Origin: Pulveribacter suum | GTDB lineage: Bacteria > Pseudomonadota > Gammaproteobacteria > Burkholderiales > Burkholderiaceae_C | NCBI RefSeq assembly: GCF_003013695.1 | Contig: NZ_CP027792.1 | Span: 496,001-560,000 of the forward strand | Reading direction: 5' to 3' | DNA: 64,000 nucleotides | Shown here: piece after piece, positions 37,422 through 45,814 of the stretch | Position numbering within the stretch: the first letter of the stretch is position 1 | How the letters are laid out: each line of letters opens with the position of its first letter | Notes under the pieces: model-generated | What the model was told of the DNA's origin: nothing | Database searches by the model: none | Seen by the model: only the letters and a program-made list of their open reading frames with translations | Position numbers and translations under genes: made by a program

Positions 37422-37435
37422 TTGTTGCACGTCAA
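37422..37435. promoter_or_regulatory. Possible FNR/ANR box ahead of the cytochrome c peroxidase gene
   Basis: TTGTTGCACGTCAA matches TTGAT-N4-ATCAA with two substitutions. It lies 84 bases upstream of the start codon. Cytochrome c peroxidase genes in other proteobacteria are induced by FNR/ANR at low oxygen. Confidence 0.4.
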
Positions 37436-37518
37436 AGGGTGTCCAAGGGTATTCCCGAAGAATGGGGCCAGCGCTGCCAAACCAGTGCTGCAACACAACG
37501 ATACGAGTGGAGTGCCCC

Positions 37519-38538
37519 ATGCTGAACAAGAACCCGTCCCGCGTCCCCCTCATGCGCTTCGTGCTGGGCGCTGTCTCCGTTGCTGCGCTGCTGGCCGGCG
37601 CACCCGCGCGCGCCGCCGAGCCGGTGCAGCCCATCGAACTGCCCAAGGCCGTGAACCCCGCGCAGGCGGAGCTGGGCAAGAAGCTGTGGTTCGACCCGCG
37701 CCTGTCGCGCTCGGGCTTCATCTCGTGCAACTCCTGCCACAACCTGAGCATGGGCGGGTCTGACAACCTGAAGACCTCCATCGGCCACAACTGGCAAAAG
37801 GGCCCGATCAACTCGCCCACGGTGCTCAATTCCAGCCTGAACATGGCCCAGTTCTGGGACGGGCGCGCCGAGGACCTGCGCGAGCAGGCCGGCGGCCCCA
37901 TCGCCAACCCGGGCGAGATGGCCTTCACGCACGAGCTGGCGGTGGACATGCTGCGCTCGATCCCGCAGTACGTGGCCGAGTTCAAGCAGGTCTTCGGCAG
38001 CGACAAGCTGTCCATTGCCGAGGTCACCACGGCCATTGCCGCGTTCGAGGAGACGCTGATTACGCCGAACGCACGCTTCGACCAGTGGCTCAAGGGCGAC
38101 ATGAAGGCCATCAACGACCAGGAGCTGCGCGGGTATCAGCTGTTCAAGAGCGCCGGCTGCGTCGCCTGCCACAACGGCCCCAACCTGGGCGGCACGTCGT
38201 TCCAGAAGATGGGCCTCATCGAGCCCTACCAGACCGACAACCCGGCCGAGGGGCGCTATGCGGTCACCAAGAACGACGCCGAGCGCTTCAACTTCAAGGT
38301 GCCGACGCTGCGCAACGTGGAGCTGACCTACCCCTACTTCCATGACGGCGCCGCCGACACGCTGGCGCGGGCGGTGGACACCATGGGCCGCATTCAGCTG
38401 GGCAAGACCTTCAGTACCCAGGAGAACGCCGACATCGTCGCCTTCCTGAAGACACTGACTGGCGAGCAGCCCCGGGTCGTGCTGCCCATCTTGCCGCCGT
38501 CCAGCGACACGACCCAGCGCCCGCGGCCCTTCGACTGA
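37519..38538 (+). CDS. Di-heme cytochrome c peroxidase
   Basis: A 339-residue periplasmic enzyme that reduces hydrogen peroxide with electrons from cytochrome c. The signal peptide is cut after APARAAE near residue 34. The two heme c sites are CNSCH (near residue 75) and CVACH (near 215). The surrounding blocks GKKLWFDPRLSRSGFISC, SPTVLNS, FWDGRAEDLREQAGGP and VPTLRNVELTYPYFHDG are typical of bacterial MauG/CcpA-type peroxidases. A low-complexity tail follows. A good terminator lies downstream. Confidence 0.95.
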   Translation: MLNKNPSRVPLMRFVLGAVSVAALLAGAPARAAEPVQPIELPKAVNPAQAELGKKLWFDPRLSRSGFISCNSCHNLSMGGSDNLKTSIGHNWQKGPINSPTVLNSSLNMAQFWDGRAEDLREQAGGPIANPGEMAFTHELAVDMLRSIPQYVAEFKQVFGSDKLSIAEVTTAIAAFEETLITPNARFDQWLKGDMKAINDQELRGYQLFKSAGCVACHNGPNLGGTSFQKMGLIEPYQTDNPAEGRYAVTKNDAERFNFKVPTLRNVELTYPYFHDGAADTLARAVDTMGRIQLGKTFSTQENADIVAFLKTLTGEQPRVVLPILPPSSDTTQRPRPFD

Positions 38539-38607
38539 AAGCGCAGGAGACAAGCCGCGCCCCCCTTTGAATGACCCATGAAAGCCGGCCGCGCCCGCGG
38601 TCTTCCA

Positions 38608-38641
38608 GGCCGGTGCCCTGCTCAGGGCATCGGCCTTTTTT
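38608..38641 (+). terminator. Rho-independent terminator after the peroxidase gene
   Basis: GGCCGGTGCCCT and AGGGCATCGGCC form a 12-pair stem with one mismatch around GCTC, followed by six T. Confidence 0.9.
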
Positions 38642-38654
38642 GCTGTTTGCTGCA

Positions 38655-38703
38655 TAAATAATAGCTGCTTGCGCTTGCCTGCATTGGGTTTGAGCCTGGT
38701 TTC
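38655..38703 (+). repeat. Dispersed repeat family A, copy 11
   Basis: AATAGCTGCTTGCGCTTG, a spacer, then GGGTTTGAGCCTGGTTT. It lies 14 bases after the terminator of the peroxidase gene. Confidence 0.65.
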
Positions 38704-38727
38704 GCTGCAAACACCGGTGGCGACCCG

Positions 38728-38892
38728 TCAGACCCCAGCGGCGGGCGGCGGCGTGGCCGAAGGCGCGGGCACGGGCGGGGCCGTGGGCTTGAGCGGCCGG
38801 TCGGCCGGGCGCGGGTCGCAGGCCGCCAGGGCCAGCGCCGCCGCACCCGCCAGCAGCGCGGCGGCCAGTCTGCGAGGGGCGAAAGAGGGCAT
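38728..38892 (-). CDS. 54-residue small lipoprotein
   Basis: A short leftward gene: a 24-residue signal with positively charged start (MPSFAPRRLAAALL), lipobox ALAAC with Cys25, then 29 residues rich in Pro and Ala (DPRPADRPLKPTAPPVPAP). The Arg-rich start, hydrophobic core and lipobox in the correct order make it credible despite the length. It lacks the GLKGPL motif of LptM. It occupies the gap between the peroxidase terminator and radA. Function unknown. Confidence 0.6.
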   Translation of the reverse strand: MPSFAPRRLAAALLAGAAALALAACDPRPADRPLKPTAPPVPAPSATPPPAAGV

Positions 38893-39010
38893 GGTCGGAC
38901 AGGGCAAAAGGGCTTGGGGCCATGGTAAGGGCGCAGCCGCCGGGGCGCGGGTAGGATGGGGCCGACAGCCCCGCGCACCCTCTCGCTCCCCGCTCCCCGC
39001 TCCTCATTTC

Positions 39011-40393
39011 ATGGCCAAGGAAAAAACCCTCTATACCTGCACCGAGTGCGCCGCCACCAGCCCGCGCTGGCTGGGCAAATGCCCTGGCTGCGGGGCCTGG
39101 AACACGCTGATCGAGACCGTCCCCGAGGCGGCAGGCGCCGGCAAGAACCGGCTGAGCACGCCGCAGTACGCCGGGCTGGCGCAGGCCCAGGCGGTGGCGC
39201 CGCTGTCCAGCATCGAGGCCACCGAGGTGGTGCGCACGCCCACCGGGCTGGAGGAGCTGGACCGCGTGCTCGGCGGCGGCATGGTCGAGGGCGGCGTGGT
39301 GCTGATCGGCGGCGACCCGGGCATCGGCAAGTCCACGCTGCTTCTGCAGGCGCTGGATGCGCTGCAGCGCGCCCACCTGCCCACGCTGTACGTGACGGGC
39401 GAGGAAAGCGGCGCCCAGGTGGCGCTGCGCTCGCGTCGGCTGGGGCTGGAGGGCAGCCAGGTCAACGTGCTGGCCGAGATCCAGCTGGAAAAAATCCTGG
39501 CCACGGTGCAGGCCACGCAGCCGGCGGTGTGCGTGATCGACTCCATCCAGACCATGTACTCCGACCAGCTGACCAGCGCGCCGGGCTCGGTGGCGCAGGT
39601 GCGCGAGTGCGCGGCGCACCTGACGCGCCTGGCCAAGGCCACGGGCATCGCCATCGTCTTGGTGGGCCACGTGACCAAGGAAGGGGCGCTGGCTGGCCCG
39701 CGCGTGCTGGAGCACATGGTGGACACGGTGCTGTATTTCGAGGGCGACACGCACAGCGCCTTTCGCCTGGTGCGGGCCATCAAGAACCGCTTTGGCGCCG
39801 TCAACGAGATCGGCGTGTTCGCCATGACCGAAAAGGGCCTCAAGGGCGTGGCCAACCCCAGCGCCATCTTCCTGTCGCAGCACAGCGAACCCGTGCCCGG
39901 CAGCTGCGTGCTGGTCACGCTGGAGGGCACGCGGCCCATGCTGGTGGAAATCCAGGCGCTGGTGGACGGAGGCGGGCCCAGCCCGCGCCGGCTGTCCGTG
40001 GGCCTGGAGCGCGACCGCCTGGCCATGCTGCTGGCGGTGCTGCATCGCCACGCGGGCATTGCCTCGTCCGACCAGGACGTGTTCGTCAACGCCGTGGGCG
40101 GCGTGCGCATCAGCGAGCCGGCGGCCGACCTGGCGGTGCTGCTGGCCATCACCTCGTCCTTGCGGGCGCGCGCACTGCCCAAGGGCTTCATCGCCTTCGG
40201 TGAGGTGGGCCTGGCCGGCGAGGTGCGCCCGGCCCCGCGCGGGCAGGAGCGGCTGAAGGAGGCCGCGAAACTGGGCTTCACCGTGGCCGTGGTCCCCAAG
40301 GCCAATGCGCCCAAGAAGCCCATTGCCGGCCTGACCATCCACGCCGTGGAGCGTGTGGAAGAGGCCATGCAGGTGGTGCGCGAACTGGCCTGA
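39011..40393 (+). CDS. radA: DNA repair protein RadA
   Basis: A 460-residue branch-migration helicase of the RecA superfamily. The N-terminal C4 zinc finger is CTECAATSPRWLGKCPGCG. Walker A is GGDPGIGKST near residue 100, with the RadA-specific KNRFG motif near residue 257. The Lon-like C-terminal domain contains GEVGLAGEVRP. RadA processes recombination intermediates. ATG 39011 puts the zinc finger ten residues from the start. Confidence 0.96.
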   Translation: MAKEKTLYTCTECAATSPRWLGKCPGCGAWNTLIETVPEAAGAGKNRLSTPQYAGLAQAQAVAPLSSIEATEVVRTPTGLEELDRVLGGGMVEGGVVLIGGDPGIGKSTLLLQALDALQRAHLPTLYVTGEESGAQVALRSRRLGLEGSQVNVLAEIQLEKILATVQATQPAVCVIDSIQTMYSDQLTSAPGSVAQVRECAAHLTRLAKATGIAIVLVGHVTKEGALAGPRVLEHMVDTVLYFEGDTHSAFRLVRAIKNRFGAVNEIGVFAMTEKGLKGVANPSAIFLSQHSEPVPGSCVLVTLEGTRPMLVEIQALVDGGGPSPRRLSVGLERDRLAMLLAVLHRHAGIASSDQDVFVNAVGGVRISEPAADLAVLLAITSSLRARALPKGFIAFGEVGLAGEVRPAPRGQERLKEAAKLGFTVAVVPKANAPKKPIAGLTIHAVERVEEAMQVVRELA

Positions 40394-40461
40394 GGGCCAA
40401 AGGCAGGACGGGCCGCGCCTACGCAGCAGCCACAGCGCGCAGCCGCCTGGCAGCGGGGACA

Positions 40462-40875
40462 ATGTGCGCCATGAATCTGCGCAACGTCGCCATTCCCCTG
40501 GCTCTTGCCGCGGTGCTGCTGGCCGGCTGGCGCGCCGGGGGCCTGCAGGGCCTGTCGGTGGCCGGCGGGGGCATCCTGATGTGGGGCCTGCTGCACTTCA
40601 CGCGGCTGATGAACGTGATGCAAAAGGCCTCCAGGAACCCCATCGGCCACGTAGGCAGCGCCGTGATGCTCAACGCCAGGCTCAAAGCCGGCGTCAACCT
40701 GATGCACGTGGTGGCCATCACGCGCTCACTGGGCCAGCAGCTGTCGGTGGAGGGCGGCGAGCCCGAGATCTACCGCTGGACGGATGCCGGCGGCTCGCAG
40801 GTCACCTGCGAATTCATGCACGGGCGGCTGGCGCATTGGCAGCTGCAGCGGCCCGCGGCAGCGGACGGAACGTAA
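40462..40875 (+). CDS. Conserved small membrane-anchored protein
   Basis: A protein of 134-137 residues, depending on whether ATG 40462 or 40471 is used. One N-terminal hydrophobic region runs from about 10 to 50, followed by a soluble part with HFTRLMNVMQKASRNPIGHVGSAVMLNARLKAG and EIYRWTDAGGSQVTCEF. Proteins at this radA-ilvE position in Comamonadaceae are often labelled glycerate kinase, but nothing in this sequence supports kinase activity. Function unknown. Confidence 0.75.
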   Translation: MCAMNLRNVAIPLALAAVLLAGWRAGGLQGLSVAGGGILMWGLLHFTRLMNVMQKASRNPIGHVGSAVMLNARLKAGVNLMHVVAITRSLGQQLSVEGGEPEIYRWTDAGGSQVTCEFMHGRLAHWQLQRPAAADGT

Positions 40876-40939
40876 AATTGCCGGTTTCGCGGGCCCCGCG
40901 CGGCCCCGCGTTCTCTTTTCCGAGTGTCAAAGGATTCCC

Positions 40940-41878
40940 ATGAGCCCCGTAGTACCTTCGCTGTCCGACCGTGACGGCAAGATCTGGATGGATGGCCAGA
41001 TGGTGGACTGGCGCGACGCCAAGATTCACGTGCTGACCCACACGCTGCACTACGGCTGCGGCGCCTTCGAGGGCGTGCGCGCCTACGAAACCGCCGACGG
41101 CACGGCCATCTTTCGCCTGCAGGAGCACACCCAGCGCCTGTTCAACAGCGCCAAGATCCTGCGCATGCCCATGCCGTTCTCGCAGGAAGAGATCAACGAG
41201 GCCCAGCGCGCCGTGGTGCGCGAGAACAACCTGCAGTCGTGCTACCTGCGCCCGCTGGTGTGGATCGGCTCGGAAAAGCTGGGCGTGTCGCCCAAGGGCA
41301 ACCGCATCCACGTCATGGTGGCGGCCTGGGCCTGGGGCGCCTACCTGGGCGAGGAAGGCATGAAGCGCGGCATCCGTGTCAAGACCAGCAGCTACACCCG
41401 CCACCACGTCAACATCACCATGACGCAGGCCAAGACGGTGAGCAACTACACCAACTCCATCCTGGCCAACATGGAAGCGCTGGACGACGGCTATGACGAG
41501 GCGCTGCTGCTGGACGCCTCGGGCTTCGTGTCCGAAGGCGCGGGCGAGAACATCTTCGTCGTCAAGGACGGGCGCATCTACACACCCGACCTGTCGGCTG
41601 GCGCCCTGAACGGCATCACCCGCAACACGGTGCTGCACATCGCTCAGGACCTGGGCCTGGAGCTGGTGCAAAAGCGCATCACGCGCGACGAGGTCTATAT
41701 CGCCGACGAGGCCTTCTTCACGGGCACGGCGGCCGAGGTCACGCCGATCCGCGAACTCGACCGCATCCAGATCGGCTCCGGCAGCCGCGGCCCCATCACC
41801 GAGAAGGTGCAAAGCGCCTTCTTCGACATCGTGGGTGGCCGCAATCCCAAGTACGCCCAGTGGCTCACCAAGGTCTGA
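40940..41878 (+). CDS. ilvE: Branched-chain amino acid aminotransferase
   Basis: A 312-residue fold-IV PLP enzyme for the last step of leucine, isoleucine and valine synthesis. Markers are LHYGCGAFEGVRAY, the PLP-lysine region TMTQAKTVSNYTNSILANMEA, DGYDEALLLDASGFVSEGAGENIFVVKDG and the C-terminal FFTGTAAEVTPIRELD. ATG 40940 gives the normal N-terminus. A tiny zinc-finger gene follows five bases later. Confidence 0.95.
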   Translation: MSPVVPSLSDRDGKIWMDGQMVDWRDAKIHVLTHTLHYGCGAFEGVRAYETADGTAIFRLQEHTQRLFNSAKILRMPMPFSQEEINEAQRAVVRENNLQSCYLRPLVWIGSEKLGVSPKGNRIHVMVAAWAWGAYLGEEGMKRGIRVKTSSYTRHHVNITMTQAKTVSNYTNSILANMEALDDGYDEALLLDASGFVSEGAGENIFVVKDGRIYTPDLSAGALNGITRNTVLHIAQDLGLELVQKRITRDEVYIADEAFFTGTAAEVTPIRELDRIQIGSGSRGPITEKVQSAFFDIVGGRNPKYAQWLTKV

Positions 41879-41883
41879 ACGCC

Positions 41884-42093
41884 ATGACGCAAGACGCTGT
41901 CGTTGAACTGCTGGCCCGCGACCTGCTGCGCGGCAGCGGTGTGTACTGTCCCAATCCCAACGCGGACATGAAGCTGTGGAACACCCACCCGCGTATCTAC
42001 CTTGACGTGGCGCACACGGGCGAGGCCAAGTGCCCGTACTGCGGCACGGTGTACCGGCTCAAGGCCGGCGAGGTGGTGTCTGGCGGGCATTGA
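41884..42093 (+). CDS. Zinc-finger (CHCC) domain protein
   Basis: A 69-residue protein with a single zf-CHCC domain of the type in mitochondrial complex I subunit NDUFS6. Zinc ligands are in VYCPNP, HPRIYLDV and CPYCG; the C-terminal half is GTVYRLKAGEVV. Its location just after ilvE is common in betaproteobacteria. It may bind zinc and assist iron-sulfur enzymes, but bacterial function is not established. Confidence 0.85.
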   Translation: MTQDAVVELLARDLLRGSGVYCPNPNADMKLWNTHPRIYLDVAHTGEAKCPYCGTVYRLKAGEVVSGGH

Positions 42094-42114
42094 GGGCCAG
42101 GTGCAGCGGCTCCA

Positions 42115-44619
42115 ATGCGTGCACCCCTGAAAGTGGCATTGGCTGTACCTACTCCTGTCGCAGGGAACGGGCTAAAGGAGCGCCTGGCAAAAGTCACCAG
42201 CATGGATGTGGCGGTGGCGGCATTGCTGATGGGGTCCTGGGTCCTGCCTTCCGGGTATTCGTGGGGCGCGGGCATGCTCGTGTTGATGGGCCTGTGGGGC
42301 CTGCCGCGCTGGCTGCGCGCCGCAGCGCCCATGCCCATGCCGATGCGCTGGTGGCTGGCCGCTGTGGCTTTGATGGCGGCTGGCTGGAGCATCCACCTGA
42401 TCGACCACGGGCAGTGGCAATGGAAGACGCTCGGGCTGGACCGCGTCCTCAAGTACCTGGCTGCGCTGATAGCCATCGTGGCCTTCTGCCAGCGCCGACC
42501 CTCCTGGCAGGCCGTCACCTGGGGCTGCGCGATCGGAGGCATGGCGACCGGGCTGTTTGCCCTGTGGCAAGTGGCCCTGCAGCATCTCTCGCGTGCCGAG
42601 GGCTACACCAATGCCATCCAGTTTGGCAATCTGGCCCTGCTGATGGCGGTGTGGTGCACTGCCCTGGGGTTGGCTGGCGCGCGCAAGGGGTGGGGTACCT
42701 TCCTGTGCGGCATGGGCTCCTTGGGCGGCATGCTGGCCAGCCTGCTCTCGGGCAGCCGTGGCGGCTGGGTCACACTGCCATTCCTGCTGCTGTTCTTGCT
42801 GTGGTTTCTACACCCCCGGCGCAGCACGCTCTCCGTATCAAGGAGAGGGTGGCACGCACTGGCTGCGGTTTCTCTGCTCAGCGTGTCGGTTTTTGCCCTT
42901 CCCATCGTGCATGAGCGGATGCAGCTGGGTTTGCAGGAATGGATCGATGCCGACAGCAGGCTGGCCAGCACGTCCGTGGGGTTTCGGCGCGCTGTATGGC
43001 GCTACGCCTGGCAGCAGGGCCAAAGCGCCCCCCTGACAGGGGTGGGGCAGCTGGACTTCAAGGAACATATGTCCGCAGCCATCAAGCAGGGACGGCTGCC
43101 GCCGGAAGCAGTGTCGTTCAACCATGCGCACAACGAATGGCTGGACATGTTCGCCAAGCGTGGCTGGCTTGGCGTGTTGTGCCTGCTGGCCTTTTTCGCT
43201 GTGCCTGCCCTTGCTTTCTGGCAGATGCTCAGACAGGCAGATGCCCATCTGCGGGTCAAGCTTGTGCCTCACGACGAGCAGGCCTGGCGATGGGTGCGCA
43301 CGGCAGCGGTGTGCGGCCTGCTCACAGTGCTCGGCTTCCTGGGATTTGGCCTCACGCAGGTCATGTTTGCGCACAACAATGGCAATGTGATGTATTTGAT
43401 GGCGGTCACGCTATGGCTCGCACTGGCCACCTATGGGAGACCAGCCATGTCAGGAAGGCCGGCGCAAGGGAACACCGGCAGCAACGGCGCTGACAAACAA
43501 GGCAGCCCTGGGACCGCCATGGATGGCCCGGGAACTGCTGCTGCGCCGCTGCGGGTAATGCATTTCGTCTCTGGAGGATTCTCCGGAGCCACGCAGGTGG
43601 CCATCGACCTTTGCGCACCGCATCCGGGCCAGCAGAGCCTGCTGGTGCTGCGACGCCGCTCGATGGACATCACGGACCGGCTGGAGAAGCTGGCGGCGCA
43701 AGGCATTGAAGTGCGTACTGTCTCGCGCTGGTCGCATTGGGTGACCGAGCGGCAGGTTGCGCAGCTGTGCCGGGAGTGGCGGCCTGACGTGTTTGTGGCC
43801 CATGGCTTCAGCGAGCACCTGTGGGGCCGTTACGGGGCACTAAGGGCTGGCGTATCTCGCATGCTCCATATAGAGCACAACACCCGCGAGCGCTATACGG
43901 CGCGCCGCCTGCGTCAATCGCTGGAGCTCGCGCGCGTGACCGAACGCATCGTGGGGGTGTCGCAGGCCGTGCGTGACGTGCTGGTGGCACGGGGGCATCC
44001 GGCGGAAAAGTGCGCCGCCATCCTGAACGGAATTGACCTGAGCCGCTGGCAGGGCGGGCTGCCCTGGGAGCAGCGCGAGGACGCCATCGTCATGCCGGCG
44101 CGCTTTGCGCAACAAAAAGACCACTTCACCCTGATCCGCGCGGCGGCCATGCTGCGCGAGCAGGGCCTGCAGCCTGCGGTGTACCTGGCCGGAGAGGGCA
44201 AGTCGAGCTGGCGCAAAAGAGCGCAAAGGCTGGCGATGTCGCTGGGAGTGGCCGATCAGGTGCGTTTTCTGGGGCATGTCAGCGATCTGCCTGCGCTATG
44301 TGGCCGCGTGAAGCTGGCAGTGCTTTCCACCCACTATGAAGGCCTCGGGCTCGGCTTGATCGAAGCCATGGCCTGCGGGTGCTGCGGCATCGGCACGGAT
44401 GTGGAGGGGGTGCAAGAAATCATCACCAACGGCGAGACCGGATACCTGGTGCCACACGAAGACGCTCGGGCACTGGCCCTGCAGTTGGGGCACCTGCTGC
44501 GCCATCCGGATGAAGCACTGGCAATTGCCGTACGAGGCCAAAACCACGTGCGTGCCACTTTCGACCGCCAGCGGATGACCCAGCAATACCTGGAGCTCCT
44601 GCGCACGCCCGCAGGCTGA
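42115..44619 (+). CDS. Fusion of an O-antigen ligase-like protein and a GT4 glycosyltransferase
   Basis: An 834-residue protein. Residues 30-430 are a polytopic Wzy_C/O-antigen-ligase type domain with about ten helices; SGSRGGWVTLPFLLLFLLWFL and FNHAHNEWLDMFAKRGWLGV mark the conserved periplasmic loop. A Gly/Ser-rich linker of about 40 residues follows. From about residue 480 is a GT-B glycosyltransferase of family 4: VSGGFSGATQVAIDL, AHGFSEHLWGRYG, VMPARFAQQKDHFTLIRA and THYEGLGLGLIEAMACG. No other LPS or polysaccharide gene is close. It starts 21 bases after the zinc-finger gene. The sugar substrate is unknown. Confidence 0.85.
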   Translation: MRAPLKVALAVPTPVAGNGLKERLAKVTSMDVAVAALLMGSWVLPSGYSWGAGMLVLMGLWGLPRWLRAAAPMPMPMRWWLAAVALMAAGWSIHLIDHGQWQWKTLGLDRVLKYLAALIAIVAFCQRRPSWQAVTWGCAIGGMATGLFALWQVALQHLSRAEGYTNAIQFGNLALLMAVWCTALGLAGARKGWGTFLCGMGSLGGMLASLLSGSRGGWVTLPFLLLFLLWFLHPRRSTLSVSRRGWHALAAVSLLSVSVFALPIVHERMQLGLQEWIDADSRLASTSVGFRRAVWRYAWQQGQSAPLTGVGQLDFKEHMSAAIKQGRLPPEAVSFNHAHNEWLDMFAKRGWLGVLCLLAFFAVPALAFWQMLRQADAHLRVKLVPHDEQAWRWVRTAAVCGLLTVLGFLGFGLTQVMFAHNNGNVMYLMAVTLWLALATYGRPAMSGRPAQGNTGSNGADKQGSPGTAMDGPGTAAAPLRVMHFVSGGFSGATQVAIDLCAPHPGQQSLLVLRRRSMDITDRLEKLAAQGIEVRTVSRWSHWVTERQVAQLCREWRPDVFVAHGFSEHLWGRYGALRAGVSRMLHIEHNTRERYTARRLRQSLELARVTERIVGVSQAVRDVLVARGHPAEKCAAILNGIDLSRWQGGLPWEQREDAIVMPARFAQQKDHFTLIRAAAMLREQGLQPAVYLAGEGKSSWRKRAQRLAMSLGVADQVRFLGHVSDLPALCGRVKLAVLSTHYEGLGLGLIEAMACGCCGIGTDVEGVQEIITNGETGYLVPHEDARALALQLGHLLRHPDEALAIAVRGQNHVRATFDRQRMTQQYLELLRTPAG

Positions 44620-44711
44620 CAGGGGCAACACCGAAGCGCTTTTGCTTTCCGGCTGCCATGGTCAGAGGCGGGCGCTCTACTGGGTGTGGCTGCTGACCTC
44701 CTTGTGCCAGG

Positions 44712-45794
44712 TCAGGGGTTTTGAGCAAGTAGCGCGGCGCGTGCGCGCTCCCACTCCCCAGCCAGCACTTGCACCAGCTGCCCGGCCGGCAGCGCCCGTG
44801 CCAGCGCCACGCCCTGGCCGGCCCACAGCGCCAGGTGGTCGGCCCGGTCCTGGGCCGCCGCGGCGCGGCGCAGCGCGCCGGTCAGGGCGTTCTGCACGGG
44901 ATAGGCGGGGAGGTCTGCCTCGTGCGGGTCCAGCCGCTCCATCATGGTGTTGACGATGCCGCGCGCCGGCCGGCCGGAGTAGGCGCGGGTGATGCGCGTG
45001 TCGCTGCCTTCGGCCTGCGCCATGGCCGCGCGCTGGGCGGCGCCGATGGCCGACTCCGGGCAGGCCAGGAAGGCCGTGCCCATCTGCACCGCCTGCGCGC
45101 CCAGCGCCTGGGCGGCGGTGATGCCGCGCCCGTCCATGATGCCGCCGGCGGCGATCACGGGAATGGTGAGTGCGTCCACACAGGCCGGCACCAGGGCCAT
45201 GGTGCCGATCTGGCTGCTGCTTCCCAGGTCCAGGAAGCTGCCGCGGTGCCCGCCGCCCTCCATGCCCGAGGCGCAGACCGCATCCGCCCCGACCTCGGCC
45301 CAGGCGCGCGCCTCGGCCACCGTGGTGGCGGTGCCGATGACGAAGCTGCCGGCCTCACGTTTCACGCGCGCTACCTGCGCCGCCGTCAGCAGCCCGAAGG
45401 TGAAGCTGGCCACGGCCGGGCGCTCGGCGATCAAGGCCTCGAACTGGGCATCGAAATCCTCGCACCAGCGGGTGGGCGGCTCGGGCGCGGCCAGGCCCAG
45501 GTCGGCGTACAGCGGCGCCAGCCGTGCGATGGCGGCCTGCACCGTGGCCGCATCGGGCGAGGGCGCCCGCAGCACGAACAAATTCATGCCGAAAGGCCGG
45601 CCGGTGGCGGCGCGCACGGCGGCGGCCGCCTCGTGCATGGCCTGCGGCGAGCGCATGCCGCAGCCCAGCATGCCCAGCCCGCCGGCCTCGGACACGGCCG
45701 CCGCCAGCTGCGGCCTGTCGGAGCCGGTCATGGGCCCCTGGATGATGGGCAGGTCGATGGACAGGCGTTCAAGCAGGGTATTGGCAGCGGCCAT
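44712..45794 (-). CDS. Nitronate monooxygenase family FMN protein
   Basis: A 360-residue TIM-barrel FMN enzyme of the nitronate monooxygenase / FabK-like family. The start ERLSIDLPIIQGPMTG and blocks GGLGMLGCG, FGMNLF, GADAVCASGMEGGGHRGSF, IPVIAAGGIMDGRGITAAQALGAQAVQMGTAFL are diagnostic. It oxidises alkyl nitronates, such as propionate 3-nitronate, to carbonyl compounds and nitrite, or is an enoyl-ACP reductase relative; the GHRGSF motif favours nitronate monooxygenase. ATG 45794 has AGGAG upstream. The LysR gene lies 20 bases upstream on the same strand, suggesting one unit. Confidence 0.88.
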   Translation of the reverse strand: MAAANTLLERLSIDLPIIQGPMTGSDRPQLAAAVSEAGGLGMLGCGMRSPQAMHEAAAAVRAATGRPFGMNLFVLRAPSPDAATVQAAIARLAPLYADLGLAAPEPPTRWCEDFDAQFEALIAERPAVASFTFGLLTAAQVARVKREAGSFVIGTATTVAEARAWAEVGADAVCASGMEGGGHRGSFLDLGSSSQIGTMALVPACVDALTIPVIAAGGIMDGRGITAAQALGAQAVQMGTAFLACPESAIGAAQRAAMAQAEGSDTRITRAYSGRPARGIVNTMMERLDPHEADLPAYPVQNALTGALRRAAAAQDRADHLALWAGQGVALARALPAGQLVQVLAGEWERARAALLAQNP

Positions 45795-45814
45795 TGGCGG
45801 GCTCCTAAGAGTTT

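Noticed and set aside
40462..40875. Glycerate kinase
   Set aside because: The label is common for this position in related genomes, but the 137-residue protein has no kinase motif and is far too short.
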